NCBI RefSeq assembly: GCF_007859315.1 | Contig: NZ_VOHA01000007.1 | Coordinates: 124,001-188,000, forward strand | DNA length: 64,000 bases | Direction: 5' to 3' | From: Reyranella sp. CPCC 100927 | Lineage (GTDB): Bacteria > Pseudomonadota > Alphaproteobacteria > Reyranellales > Reyranellaceae | In this document: positions 17,462 to 26,604 of the stretch, piece by piece | How positions within the stretch are numbered: the first letter of the stretch is position 1 | Layout of the letters: each line of letters begins with the position of its first letter | Notes under the pieces: model-generated | What the model was told of the DNA's origin: nothing | The model's database searches: none | What the model saw: only the letters and a program-made list of their open reading frames with translations | Program-made: the position numbers and the translations under genes

Positions 17462-19572
17462 CCAAGGGCCGCAAGTATCTCGTCGCGACGGATGTCGGCG
17501 GCACCTGCACGGATACCATCGTGTTCGCGTCGGGAGAGCCGGTGCGGCTCGGCAAGGCGCTCTCGACACCGCCGGACTTCGCCACCGGCGTGCTCGATTC
17601 GATCCGCTCGGCGGCAACCTCGATGGGTCTGACGCTGGAGGCGTTGCTGGCGCAGACGTCGCTGTTCATGCACGGCTCGACCGTCGTCGACAACGCGGTG
17701 CTGACTCGCGACGGCTCTCGCACCGGCCTGCTGACGACCGAAGGCTTCGAGGACACCGTCCTGGTGACGCGCGGCGCCTACGGCCGCTGGGGTGGTTTGA
17801 CCGAGGACCGCATCAAGCATCCGGTCAAGACGGACCGCGCGCCGGCCCTGGTCGATGCCGCCCGCATCATGGGCGTCGCCGAGCGCGTCGACTACAAGGG
17901 CGCGGTATTGCGCGAGCTGGAAGAGGCCCAGGTCGAGCGCGCGGTGCGCCATCTGATCGACCGTCACCGGGTCGATGCCATCGCCGTGTCGTTCCTGTGG
18001 TCGTTCTACAACCCGGTCAACGAACAGAAGGTCAAGGCGCTGATCAACCGTATCGCGCCCGACGTCTACTGCACGCTGTCGAGCGACATTGCGCCGGTGC
18101 CCGGCGAATACGAGCGCAGCTCGACCGTCGTGATCAACGCCTATGCCGGCCGCATCACGCGCGCCTATCTGTCGAGCCTGGAAACGCTGCTGGCCGGGAC
18201 GGGTTATGACGGCCCGGTCCTGGTGATGCAGGGCTATGGCGGCCTGTTGCCGGCGCACGAGGCGGCGGACCGCGCGATCGGCATGCTGGAATGCGGGCCC
18301 GCCGCCGGCGTCATCGGTAGCCGGGCACTGGGCCAGCTGCTGGACCAGCCCGATGTGATCGCGACCGATATGGGAGGCACCACGTTCAAGGTGTCGGTGA
18401 TCCAGGGCGGTACGATCGAATATGCGCGCGAGCCGATGGTCGACCGCTTCCACTACACCCAGCCCAAGATCGAGGTCGTCTCGATCGGGTCGGGCGGCGG
18501 GTCGATCGTCACCTTGGAGCCCGGCTCGAACGCACCGCGGGTCGGCCCGCGTTCGGCCGGTTCGCGGCCCGGCCCGGTATGCTACGGCCTCGGCGGCGAC
18601 GAGCCGACCTTGACCGACGTGTTCATGCTGATCGGCTACATGGACCCCGAGATTTTCCTCGGCGGCAGCATGCGGCTCGATCGCGAGCGGGCACGGCAGG
18701 TGTTCGAGCAGAAGATCGCCCGCCCGCTGGGGCTGTCGGTCGAGACCGCCGCGATCGGCGTCTATCGGGTCGCCGCGGCCCAGATCACCGACCTGATCCG
18801 CCAGATCACGGTCGAGCGCGGCCTGGATCCGCGCGACTTCGTGCTGCACGCCTTCGGCGGATCCTGTGGCATGGTCGCCGGCATGTTCGGCGCCGAGCTC
18901 AACGTGCGGCGCATGGTGGTGCCCTATACCGCCTCGGTGAATTGTGCCTTCGGCCTGATTTCGGCCGATATCGTGCACGAATACGCCACGACGGCGCTGC
19001 TGCCGGTGCCGTCGCCGGCCGAGGCGGTCAACCGGCTGTTCGCGCCGATGGTCGAGAAGGCGCGGGCCCAGTTGGCGCAGGAGGGCTTCACCGGCGATCG
19101 CGTGCGGTTGGAAGGCGCGGTCGACCTGCGCTATTCCCGGCAAGTGCACGAGGTCACCACGCCGCTCCGCGGCAGCGTGCCGCTCGACGATGCGGCGCTG
19201 GCCGGCGTGGTCGCCGATTTCGAGGCGCTCTACGAACGCAAGTACGGCAAGGGTTCGGCCTATCGCGAAGCCGGCATGGAGATGACCCAGTTCCGGCTGA
19301 CGGCGCGCGGGTTGATGGAACGGCCTGAGATCGAGGCCGAGGCGACGGGCGGGGCGGATGCCGCGGGTGCGCGCGTCGGCCGGCGGCCGATCTTCGTCGA
19401 CGCCGAGGACGGCATGGTACCATCAGACATCTACGATTTCGAGAAGCTGCGCCCGGGCAATGTCGTGGCGGGGCCAGCGGTGATCCACACGCCGATCACG
19501 ACCATCGTGCTGCAGGCGGGCCAGCGTGGCACGCTCGACGGCTATCGCAACGTCATTATCGATTTCGCCTGA
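17458..19572 (+). CDS. hyuA: hydantoinase A / ATP-dependent carboxylase beta-like subunit
   Basis: A 704-residue protein of the hydantoinase A / 5-oxoprolinase / acetone carboxylase subunit family (actin-like ATPase fold). The phosphate loops are visible: ATDVGGTCTDTIVF at residues 9-22, MHGSTVVDNAVLTRDG near 78-93, and IATDMGGTTFKVSVI near 300. Also present are CGPAAGVIGSRALG and the SIGSGGGSI motif. Family members hydrolyse cyclic amides such as N-methylhydantoin or 5-oxoproline with ATP, or carboxylate ketones. It overlaps the regulator upstream by four bases and is followed 17 bases later by its partner subunit. The zinc-ribbon protein two genes on leaves the carboxylase alternative open. 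Confidence 0.88.
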   Translation: MTKGRKYLVATDVGGTCTDTIVFASGEPVRLGKALSTPPDFATGVLDSIRSAATSMGLTLEALLAQTSLFMHGSTVVDNAVLTRDGSRTGLLTTEGFEDTVLVTRGAYGRWGGLTEDRIKHPVKTDRAPALVDAARIMGVAERVDYKGAVLRELEEAQVERAVRHLIDRHRVDAIAVSFLWSFYNPVNEQKVKALINRIAPDVYCTLSSDIAPVPGEYERSSTVVINAYAGRITRAYLSSLETLLAGTGYDGPVLVMQGYGGLLPAHEAADRAIGMLECGPAAGVIGSRALGQLLDQPDVIATDMGGTTFKVSVIQGGTIEYAREPMVDRFHYTQPKIEVVSIGSGGGSIVTLEPGSNAPRVGPRSAGSRPGPVCYGLGGDEPTLTDVFMLIGYMDPEIFLGGSMRLDRERARQVFEQKIARPLGLSVETAAIGVYRVAAAQITDLIRQITVERGLDPRDFVLHAFGGSCGMVAGMFGAELNVRRMVVPYTASVNCAFGLISADIVHEYATTALLPVPSPAEAVNRLFAPMVEKARAQLAQEGFTGDRVRLEGAVDLRYSRQVHEVTTPLRGSVPLDDAALAGVVADFEALYERKYGKGSAYREAGMEMTQFRLTARGLMERPEIEAEATGGADAAGARVGRRPIFVDAEDGMVPSDIYDFEKLRPGNVVAGPAVIHTPITTIVLQAGQRGTLDGYRNVIIDFA

Positions 19573-19589
19573 GCGCCACGGAGACACCG

Positions 19590-21395
19590 ATGGATCCGAT
19601 CACGTTCTCGATCATCCGTCACCGCCTGTTTCGCGTCGTCGAAGAGGCGGTCATGACGCTGAAGCATGTTTCGGGCAGTGCCATCACCAACGAAGGGCAC
19701 GACCTGATGGTCTCGCTCTATCGTGCCGATGGTTCGCTGCTGATGGGGGGCGTTGGCTTCCTGCACCACCTGACCAGCGCTGCCGAGGCCTGCAAGGCGA
19801 TCATCCGCCGCTTCGACGGACAGATCCACGAAGGCGACCTGTTCCTGCTGAACGACCCCTATACGGCGGCGTTGCATACGTCCGACATCTACCTGATCGC
19901 GCCGATCCATTACGAAGGCCGGCTGGTCGCGTGGAGCGCCTGTTTCGTCCACGTCTTCGACATCGGCGCGATGAACCCGGGCGGCTTCGCGCCTGACGCC
20001 GTCGACATCTTCACCGAAGGCTTCTCGTCGCCCGGCCTGAAGCTGATCGACCGGGGCGAGATGCGCCAGGACGTGTGGGACACCATCCTGAACATGGTGC
20101 GCGGCCCCGAGATGGTCGCCCTCGACCTGCGCTCGATGATCGCCTGCAACAACGTTGCTGGTGAGCGGCTGATCGCGCTGTTCGAGAAGTACGGCGCCGA
20201 GACCGTCGACCATGCCTGCCGCATGCTGATCGAGCAGTCCGAGCAGCGGTTGCGCGAGCGCCTGCGCGAACTGCCCGATGGGCAGTGGCAGTCGCGCCAG
20301 TATCTCGAGGTCAAGGGCGAGACCTACAGGGTCGTGCTCACCATGCGCAAGCAGGGTGACGAGCTGGTGTTCGATTTCACCGGGTCCTCGCCGCAATCGA
20401 AATACAGCGTCAACTGTTCGAAATGGGCGTCGCTGGGCGGGCTGTTCGCGCCGCTGTTCCCGCTGCTGTGCTACGACATCACCTGGAACGAAGGCGTCAT
20501 CCGCCCGGTGCGCATGATCGCGCCGGAAGGCAGCATCGTGAACTGCGCGCGGCCGGCGCCGGTGTCGGTGGCGACGGTCGGCGCCATCCAGTCGGTCAAC
20601 AATGCGGCCTGCGCCACCATCGGCAAGATGCTGGCGGCCAGTGAGCGGTACGCCGAGGAATCGACGGCGGTATGGCATGCCAATCACTTCGCCATCTTCA
20701 TGTTCGGCACCAACCAGCGCGGCGGCTTGTCGATCGGCATCCTGACCGAGACCTTCGCCGGCGCGGGAGGCGCGCGGCATGTCGGTGACGGCGTCGATAT
20801 CGGCGGCGAGATCCCGAACCCGATCTCGCGCATGGCCAATGTCGAGACCATCGAGGCGACGTTCCCGGTGCGCTACCTGTTCCGCCGCCGCCTGAAGGAT
20901 TCGGGCGGGCCCGGCCGCCATCGCGGCGGCACCGGCGGCGAGATGATGATCGTCGCCCATGACGCGCCCGACGGCGGCATCGACTATGTCGTCTCCGGCA
21001 AGGGCACCAAGTTTCCGCAAAGCGACGGGCTGGCCGGCGGCTATCCCGGCGCGCTGAACGACTATGTCTGGATACATGCCGACGAGTCCGACGCGACGGC
21101 TTTTGCTGGCAGCCTCGCCGACATGAAGGGCCGGCACGAACCGATTTCCTGGGGCGTTTATCCGCTGCGCGGCAAGGATGGCCTCTATGTGCGCTGGAAC
21201 GGCGGCGGCGGCCTGGGCGATCCGCTCGACCGGCCGGCCGAGCAGGTGGTGAACGATGTGACCGCCGGCGCGATCTCGACCCGCGCTGCTGAGGAGGTCT
21301 ACGGCGTCGCCTTCAAGGACGGCGTCCTCGATGCCACCCTGACCGAAACCCGGCGGCGCGACCTGAAGGCCCGCCGCCTGCAGGAGGTCGCGTGA
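19590..21395 (+). CDS. hyuB: hydantoinase B / carboxylase alpha-like subunit
   Basis: A 601-residue hydantoinase B family protein, starting MDPITFSIIRHRLFRVVEEAVMTLKHVSGS, the standard opening of HyuB/AcxB-type subunits. Other family motifs are GDLFLLNDPYTAALHTSDIYLIAPI (about 92-116), VARGGR-like GGPGRHRGGTGGE near 445, and the C-terminal GGGGLGDPLDRP. It forms the catalytic complex with the preceding subunit. Its stop overlaps the next gene by one base (TGATG). The length is normal for the family. Confidence 0.88.
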   Translation: MDPITFSIIRHRLFRVVEEAVMTLKHVSGSAITNEGHDLMVSLYRADGSLLMGGVGFLHHLTSAAEACKAIIRRFDGQIHEGDLFLLNDPYTAALHTSDIYLIAPIHYEGRLVAWSACFVHVFDIGAMNPGGFAPDAVDIFTEGFSSPGLKLIDRGEMRQDVWDTILNMVRGPEMVALDLRSMIACNNVAGERLIALFEKYGAETVDHACRMLIEQSEQRLRERLRELPDGQWQSRQYLEVKGETYRVVLTMRKQGDELVFDFTGSSPQSKYSVNCSKWASLGGLFAPLFPLLCYDITWNEGVIRPVRMIAPEGSIVNCARPAPVSVATVGAIQSVNNAACATIGKMLAASERYAEESTAVWHANHFAIFMFGTNQRGGLSIGILTETFAGAGGARHVGDGVDIGGEIPNPISRMANVETIEATFPVRYLFRRRLKDSGGPGRHRGGTGGEMMIVAHDAPDGGIDYVVSGKGTKFPQSDGLAGGYPGALNDYVWIHADESDATAFAGSLADMKGRHEPISWGVYPLRGKDGLYVRWNGGGGLGDPLDRPAEQVVNDVTAGAISTRAAEEVYGVAFKDGVLDATLTETRRRDLKARRLQEVA

Positions 21396-21673
21396 TGGCT
21401 CGCCGGCGATTTTCCGACACCCTGGTCCTCGCCGACGGCAAGATCTGCTGCGGCGCCTGCGAGCGGCCGTTGGCCGCGGCCGATCGATCGTGGAAAGAGC
21501 AGGCCGCGCTCACCGTGGTGCCGGTCGCGTCGCTGCCCGGCGCCGGCCTCGGCACCGACAGCCGCATCGTGCTGCGCCGCTTCGCCTGCAGCGGTTGCGG
21601 CTCCCTGCTGGAGACCGAGGTGGCGTTGCCCGAGGATCCCTTCCTCGAAGACCGCATCGTCGTGGCAGGCTGA
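21395..21673 (+). CDS. small zinc-ribbon protein resembling acetone carboxylase gamma subunit
   Basis: A 92-residue protein with two CxxC pairs: ICCGACERPL (about residues 17-26) and FACSGCGSLLETEVALPEDPFLEDR (about 65-89). The second segment, with CxxCGxLLExE followed by an acidic tail, looks like the gamma subunit of acetone/acetophenone-type carboxylases. Simple hydantoinases have only A and B subunits, so this third subunit suggests either a carboxylase or a three-part hydantoinase. I chose the ATG at 21395 over the GTG one codon earlier because it overlaps the previous stop by one base. The assignment rests on the motif pattern. Confidence 0.65.
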   Translation: MARRRFSDTLVLADGKICCGACERPLAAADRSWKEQAALTVVPVASLPGAGLGTDSRIVLRRFACSGCGSLLETEVALPEDPFLEDRIVVAG

Positions 21674-21676
21674 GCC

Positions 21677-22285
21677 ATGGCGCGGCGCAAGGCGGCGCAG
21701 CCGGTCGAGGCGAAATCGGCGTACGAGACCGAGCTGGTCGGTGAGCGGCTGCGGGCCCTTCGCCTGGCGCAGACACTGACCTTGAGTCAGTTGTCGGCGC
21801 TGTCCGGCGTGCCGGCCTCGACCATCTCCAAGATCGAGAACGGCCAGCTGCGCCCCAACCTGGTGCATGCCATCAATCTGGCCGAAGCCCTGGAGGAGAA
21901 CCTGGGGTTCCTGATCGGCCGCTATCGTGACCGGCCCGAGCCGGTCGTCGTGGTCAAGGCGCAGGAACGCAGCACCATCCACTACGGCGACATGGGTCTG
22001 ACGCTGCAGGACCTCAACGGACACTTCAAGCCCGGTGTCCTCGAATCGCGCGTCGGCATCATGGCGCCGGGCGCGCATTCCGGCGTCGATGCAATGACGC
22101 ATCAGGGCGAAGAGTTCTGCTACATCATCGCCGGCGCCATTCGCTATCGCATCGCCGACGAGATCATCGAGTTGACGGCCGGCGACTACCTGCAATTCAA
22201 AAGCGACATCCGCCATTCCTGGGAAAATGCCCATTCGGGAGAGACTCGAGTGCTGTGGGTGTTCTCCAACGGTCTCTCGTTCTGA
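21677..22285 (+). CDS. second XRE-family regulator with cupin domain
   Basis: A 202-residue protein. The helix-turn-helix is at about residues 18-75 (LRALRLAQTLTLSQLSALSGVPASTISKIENGQLRPNLV), and the cupin at about 120-200 (HQGEEFCYIIAGAIRYRIADEI, then LTAGDYLQFKSDIRHSWEN). The cupin keeps the EExxY-like and HxW residues better than the first regulator does, so it may bind metal or ligand. It starts three bases after the zinc-ribbon gene, within the operon. Two related regulators in one operon suggests either two inducers or separate control of upstream and downstream halves. Confidence 0.88.
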   Translation: MARRKAAQPVEAKSAYETELVGERLRALRLAQTLTLSQLSALSGVPASTISKIENGQLRPNLVHAINLAEALEENLGFLIGRYRDRPEPVVVVKAQERSTIHYGDMGLTLQDLNGHFKPGVLESRVGIMAPGAHSGVDAMTHQGEEFCYIIAGAIRYRIADEIIELTAGDYLQFKSDIRHSWENAHSGETRVLWVFSNGLSF

Positions 22286-22296
22286 GGAAGTACCAG

Positions 22297-22989
22297 ATGC
22301 ACAACGTGTCCATTCGCCAGGAAATCGTCGATCGCGTCATCGCGCGCCGCGGCCGCGTCCATTGGTTCGACAGTCTTGACCCGGCGCGGACGGCTGTCGT
22401 CGTCATCGACATGCAGAACACGTTCTGTGCGCCGGGCGGTCCGGCCGAGGTGCCGACCTCGCGCGGCATCACCGCCGGCATCGACCGGCTGAACCATGCC
22501 GCCCGCGAACGCGGCATGCCGGTGATCTGGGTCCTGCACGCCAATACCCACTGGCGCGGCCGCAGCGACTGGGAGCTGTTCTTCAATCACGTGGTCGCCG
22601 ACGAGGTGAAGGCGCGCACCATCGAGAGCCTGGCGGCCGGGCGCCAGGACGTCTGGTCGGAACTGCACACGGAACCCGCCGACCTTGTCGTGTTCAAGAA
22701 CCGCTACAGCGCGCTGATCTCGGGTGCCTCCAACCTCGAGCGCGTGCTGCGCAACCTCGGTGTCGACACGGTGCTGATCGCCGGCACCAAGACCAACGTC
22801 TGCTGCGAGGCGACGGCGCGCGATGCGATGATGCTCGATTTCAAGGTCGTGATGGTGTCGGATTGTTGCGCTGCGCTGTCCGACGACGAGCATCGCGCCA
22901 CGTTGGAGACCTTCATCCAGCAGTTCGGTGACGTGATGACGGCGGACGAGGTCATCGCCTGCCTGGATCGCGGCCGCAGCGACACATGA
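22297..22989 (+). CDS. isochorismatase-family cysteine amidohydrolase
   Basis: A 230-residue cysteine hydrolase starting MHNVSIRQEIVDRVIARRG, after a GAGGAAG ribosome binding site. The catalytic triad is readable: Asp in VVVIDMQNTFCAPGG (about residue 33), Lys in VVFKNRYSALISG (about 132), and Cys in LIAGTKTNVCCEATARDAMMLDF (about 169). Members close to this pattern include N-carbamoylsarcosine amidase, ureidoacrylate hydrolase and biuret hydrolase, all of which remove carbamoyl groups. Next to HyuA/HyuB, a role in hydrolysing the N-carbamoyl product of ring opening is attractive, though unproven. It overlaps the next gene by ATGA. Confidence 0.87.
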   Translation: MHNVSIRQEIVDRVIARRGRVHWFDSLDPARTAVVVIDMQNTFCAPGGPAEVPTSRGITAGIDRLNHAARERGMPVIWVLHANTHWRGRSDWELFFNHVVADEVKARTIESLAAGRQDVWSELHTEPADLVVFKNRYSALISGASNLERVLRNLGVDTVLIAGTKTNVCCEATARDAMMLDFKVVMVSDCCAALSDDEHRATLETFIQQFGDVMTADEVIACLDRGRSDT

Positions 22990-23831
22990 CGCCGGTCGCC
23001 TACCATCGGCCTGCCGACCTCGCGGCCGTGCTGGCGCTGCTGGCTGCCGACGAGGAGGCCCGGCCGCTGGCGGGCGGCCAGACATTGGTGCCGATGCTCA
23101 ATCTCGAGCTGCTGGCTCCGACGGCGATCATCTCGCTGATCGATGTTGCCGAGCTGCGCGGGATCCGGCGCCTCGACGACGGCGCGGTCCGGATCGGCGC
23201 GATGGAGACCCACGCCCGGATCGCCGTCAGCGACGCCTTCCGTGACGGCCAGGCCCTGATCCCCGACACGGCGCGGCAGATCGCGAGCCCGGCGATCCGC
23301 AATTTCGGCACCATCGGCGGCGCCTGCGCGCACGGCGATCCCGCCTCGGACTGGCCGGCGGCCTTGGTCGGCGCCGGTGCCACGATCGAGATCGCCGGCC
23401 GCGACGGCATCCGCAAGATCGCCGCCGAGGATTTTTTTCTGCAGTTCCTGACGACGGCGCTGGAGCCGGGCGAGCTGGTCACGGCGATCCTCGTGCCGCC
23501 GTTGCCGGGGCGAGGGCGATACTACCGCTTTGCGCGCGTCGATTCCGACTACCCCATCCTGTCCATCGCCTGCGTCGCCGATATCGCCGGCGGCCTCTGC
23601 CGTTTCGTGCGGTTGGCGGCCGGCGCCTGCGGCCCGACGCCGGTCCGTGTCGCGGCGGCCGAAGCGCTGCTGGCCGGCCGTCCACGCGATGCCGCTCTGG
23701 TGCGGCAGGTCGGGACGATGCTTGCCAGTGCCGCTGAGCCGATCGACGACGTCCGCGGCAGCGCCGACTATCGCCGCCGCATCCTGCCCGGGCTGGTCGC
23801 GCGCGTCCTGGACGAGGTGGCCGGCCCATGA
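22986..23831 (+). CDS. molybdenum hydroxylase, FAD-binding subunit
   Basis: A 281-residue FAD subunit of the xanthine dehydrogenase/CO dehydrogenase family (CoxM/XdhB type). The FAD motifs are RPLAGGQTLVPMLNLELL (about residues 25-42) and TIGGACAHGDPASDWPAAL (about 111-129). The C-terminal part matches the CO_deh_flav_C domain (GELVTAILVPPLPGRGRYYRFARVD). It accepts electrons from the iron-sulfur subunit and passes them to NAD+ or another acceptor. It overlaps the genes on either side by four bases, so the three subunits are translated as a block. Confidence 0.92.
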   Translation: MTPVAYHRPADLAAVLALLAADEEARPLAGGQTLVPMLNLELLAPTAIISLIDVAELRGIRRLDDGAVRIGAMETHARIAVSDAFRDGQALIPDTARQIASPAIRNFGTIGGACAHGDPASDWPAALVGAGATIEIAGRDGIRKIAAEDFFLQFLTTALEPGELVTAILVPPLPGRGRYYRFARVDSDYPILSIACVADIAGGLCRFVRLAAGACGPTPVRVAAAEALLAGRPRDAALVRQVGTMLASAAEPIDDVRGSADYRRRILPGLVARVLDEVAGP

Positions 23832-24295
23832 TCACGACGACGCTGACGGTCAACGATCGTGTCCACGCCGTCACCGCCGAGGCGACGGCGACGGTTCTCG
23901 ACATCTTGCGCGACCATCTCGGCCTGACCGGCGCCAAGCGCGGCTGCAATTACGGCGTCTGCGGTACCTGCAGCGTGCTGATCGACGGCAAGCTGGCGCG
24001 CGCCTGCCTGTCCCTGGCCGCCAACTGCGCGGGGCGCGCGGTCACGACGATCGAAGCGATCGGGCAGGGCGAGGCGCTCGACCCGCTGCAGCGTTGCCTG
24101 GTCGAGACCGGCGCGGTGCAATGCGGGTTCTGCAGCCCGGCCATGGTGCTGGCGATCAAGGCGTTGCTGGCGGTGAACCCGCATCCGACGGCGGCGGAGA
24201 TCGGCGCTGCGATCTCGGGCAACATCTGCCGGTGTTCGGGCTACGGCGCGATCATCGAAGCGGTGACGCGCGCGACCGGGGGCGCCGCGCCATGA
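23828..24295 (+). CDS. molybdenum hydroxylase, 2x[2Fe-2S] subunit
   Basis: A 155-residue iron-sulfur subunit. The plant-type ferredoxin cluster ligands are in CNYGVCGTCSVLIDG (about residues 40-54) with a further Cys in RACLSLA. The second cluster is held by CGFCSPAMV and CRCSGYGAI in the C-terminal helical domain. Family members transfer electrons from the molybdenum centre to FAD. The gene order FAD, FeS, Mo with ATGA overlaps is one of the usual arrangements. Confidence 0.93.
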   Translation: MITTTLTVNDRVHAVTAEATATVLDILRDHLGLTGAKRGCNYGVCGTCSVLIDGKLARACLSLAANCAGRAVTTIEAIGQGEALDPLQRCLVETGAVQCGFCSPAMVLAIKALLAVNPHPTAAEIGAAISGNICRCSGYGAIIEAVTRATGGAAP

Positions 24296-26604
24296 CCGAC
24301 ATGACCGTGGTGGGCCAGTCGGCCCCGCGCCTGGAAGGGCAGGAGAAAATCACCGGCCGCACGGTCTATGTCGATGACATGCAGCGGCCCGGCATGCTGC
24401 AGGCGGCGGTGTTGCGCTCGCCCTATGCCCATGCGCGGCTGGTGTCGTTGGATGCGACCGCGGCACGTGCCCTGCCGGGTGTCCATGGCGTGCTGACCGG
24501 CGCGGATTTTCCCCATCACTATGGTGCCTTCGTCCAGGATGAGGTGGCGCTGGCACGGGGCAAGGTGCGCTACGTGGGTGAGCCCGTGGCGGTGGTGGCT
24601 GCCGACACGCTCGCCGTGGCGCGCCAGGCGCTGGGTCTGATCGCGATCGACTACCAGGAATTACCGGGTGTGATGACGCCGGCCGACGCGCTGGCACCGG
24701 ACGCACCGCTGGTACACGACGATTTCGCCGCCTACGGGCGCCGTGTTGCCGTGCCGCTGCCCGCCAATGTCTGCGCCGCGACCACGATCGCCGAGGGCGA
24801 CGTCGAGGCGGCCTTCGCCGGCTGCGACGTGGTGGTCGAAGGCACCTACGAGACCCAGGCCCAGGTCCACTGCTATCTCGAGCCCTGTGGCGCATTGGCC
24901 GAGGCCGATGCCGCCGGCAAGGTCACCGTGTGGTCGTCATGCCAGTCGGTGTTCCGGGTGCAGGCGACGGTGGCCGAGGTGCTGGGCATGCCGATGTCGC
25001 GCGTCCGGGCCATCGCGACCCGTGTCGGTGGCGCGTTCGGCGGCAAGTCCGACGTCACCGTGCAGCCGCTGGCCGCGCTGCTGGCCTTGCGCACCCGCCG
25101 GCCGGTCAAGCTGGTGCTGAGCCGCGACGACGATTTCATGATGATGCGCACGCGGCACCCGGCGACGATCTGGATGAAGACCGGGGCCATGGCCGATGGC
25201 CGGCTGGTGGCGCGCGCGGCGCGCGTCACGCTCGACGGCGGCGCTTATGCCGAGGATTCGTCGGCTGTGCTGGGCTTCGCCCTGCTGATCGCACGCGGTC
25301 CCTATCGCATCGACCACATCCGGATGGAAGGTCAGGTCGCCTACACCAACCGCCTGCGCGCGGCCGGGTTCCGCGGTTACGGCAACCCGCAGGTCACCTT
25401 CGCCGGCGAATGCCAGGTCGACGAGATCGCTGCCCGTCTCGGACGCGATCCGATCGACCTGCGCCTGCAGAATGCGGTGCGCGCCGGGGATCGCTGGGTC
25501 GGCGGCCAGGCGATCGAGGCCTGCGGCTTTGCCGAATGCCTCGAGAAGCTGCGTGACGCGTTGCCGCCGCGCATGCCGAGTCGTGGTATCGGCGTGGCCT
25601 GCGTCGCCCATATCTCCGGCATTCTCTCGACCAGCGCCATCGTGCGCGTGCTGGAAGACGGCACGGTGACGCTCAACACCGGCGCGGTCGATCTGGGCGA
25701 GGGGGCTGATACGGTGCTGGCGCAGATCTGCGCCGAGACGCTGAAGATCCCGCTGGACCGCATCAACTACACGGTGCCCGATACCGACGGTTCGCCCTAC
25801 AACTGGTCGACCGGCGGCTCGCGCGTCACCTACATGGTCGGGCGTGCAGTCGCAGGCGCTGCAGGCCAGGCCCGTGATCGATTGTTCGAGCATGCCGCCG
25901 AGATGCTGGAATGCGGGACGGGTGATCTCGAACTGCGTGCCGGCGGGCGTGTCGGCATCGTCGGTGTGCCGGGGGCCGAGGTCCCGTTCCGCGATATCTC
26001 CGGCCGTGCCCACTGGGTCGTGGGCGGCCCGATCATCGGCACGACCTCGGTGATGTTCGAGGGCGGCGGCTTCGATCCCAAGCGCAGTGCCGTGACCGGC
26101 AACGGCATCGGCAACCTCGGCACGTTCGTCTTTGGCGCACAGGCGGCCGAGGTCGATGTCGACGACGTGACCGGCCAGATCGCGGTTCGCCGGATCTGGG
26201 CGGCGCACGATGTCGGCCGCGCGATCAATCCGACGGCGGTGGAAGGCCAGATCGCCGGCGGCATCGTCCAGGGCCTGGGCTATGCCCTCTACGAGGATCT
26301 GCGCTTCGACGGGCCCAACCCGGCCAATCCGACGCTGATGGACTACAAGGTACCTGGAGCACTCGACATACCGGAGATCACCCCGATCATCGTCGAGCAC
26401 CCCGAGCCGTCCGGGCCGTTCGGCGCCAAGGGCATCGGCGAGCCGCCGCTGGTGCCGGTCGCACCGGCCATCGCCAACGCGGTGGCGGATGCACGCGGCG
26501 TGCGGATGAGGGCGCTCCCGATGACCCCGGAACGCGTGCTCGCCGCGCTGGACGGTGGTCAAGCTGTCATCCCGAGCGCAGCGAGGGATCCAGGGCACGC
26601 CTAG
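24292..26604 (+). CDS. molybdenum hydroxylase, molybdopterin-binding subunit
   Basis: A 770-residue XDH/CoxL-type subunit. The frame is open from 23530, but the start at 24292 overlaps the FeS gene by ATGA and matches the family (VVGQSAPRLEGQEKITGRTVYVDDM). Motifs include GGAFGGKSD (about residue 245), AAGFRGYGNPQ and AKGIGEPPLVP near the C-terminus, whose Glu is the catalytic base. The CoxL-specific Cys loop is not obvious, so hydroxylation of an N-heterocycle is more likely than CO oxidation. The last residues (VIPSAARDPGHA) are encoded by an intergenic repeat, meaning a repeat has extended or replaced the original C-terminus. Confidence 0.92.
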   Translation: MTDMTVVGQSAPRLEGQEKITGRTVYVDDMQRPGMLQAAVLRSPYAHARLVSLDATAARALPGVHGVLTGADFPHHYGAFVQDEVALARGKVRYVGEPVAVVAADTLAVARQALGLIAIDYQELPGVMTPADALAPDAPLVHDDFAAYGRRVAVPLPANVCAATTIAEGDVEAAFAGCDVVVEGTYETQAQVHCYLEPCGALAEADAAGKVTVWSSCQSVFRVQATVAEVLGMPMSRVRAIATRVGGAFGGKSDVTVQPLAALLALRTRRPVKLVLSRDDDFMMMRTRHPATIWMKTGAMADGRLVARAARVTLDGGAYAEDSSAVLGFALLIARGPYRIDHIRMEGQVAYTNRLRAAGFRGYGNPQVTFAGECQVDEIAARLGRDPIDLRLQNAVRAGDRWVGGQAIEACGFAECLEKLRDALPPRMPSRGIGVACVAHISGILSTSAIVRVLEDGTVTLNTGAVDLGEGADTVLAQICAETLKIPLDRINYTVPDTDGSPYNWSTGGSRVTYMVGRAVAGAAGQARDRLFEHAAEMLECGTGDLELRAGGRVGIVGVPGAEVPFRDISGRAHWVVGGPIIGTTSVMFEGGGFDPKRSAVTGNGIGNLGTFVFGAQAAEVDVDDVTGQIAVRRIWAAHDVGRAINPTAVEGQIAGGIVQGLGYALYEDLRFDGPNPANPTLMDYKVPGALDIPEITPIIVEHPEPSGPFGAKGIGEPPLVPVAPAIANAVADARGVRMRALPMTPERVLAALDGGQAVIPSAARDPGHA

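Noticed and set aside
17272-19149. Long minus-strand ORF opposite hyuA
   Set aside because: Shadow of a high-GC gene: His/Arg/Asp-rich composition and no recognisable domain, while hyuA on the other strand has clear motifs.
23530-24291. N-terminal extension of the Mo subunit frame
   Set aside because: It overlaps the FAD and FeS subunit genes completely; the ATG at 24292 with an ATGA overlap is the natural start.
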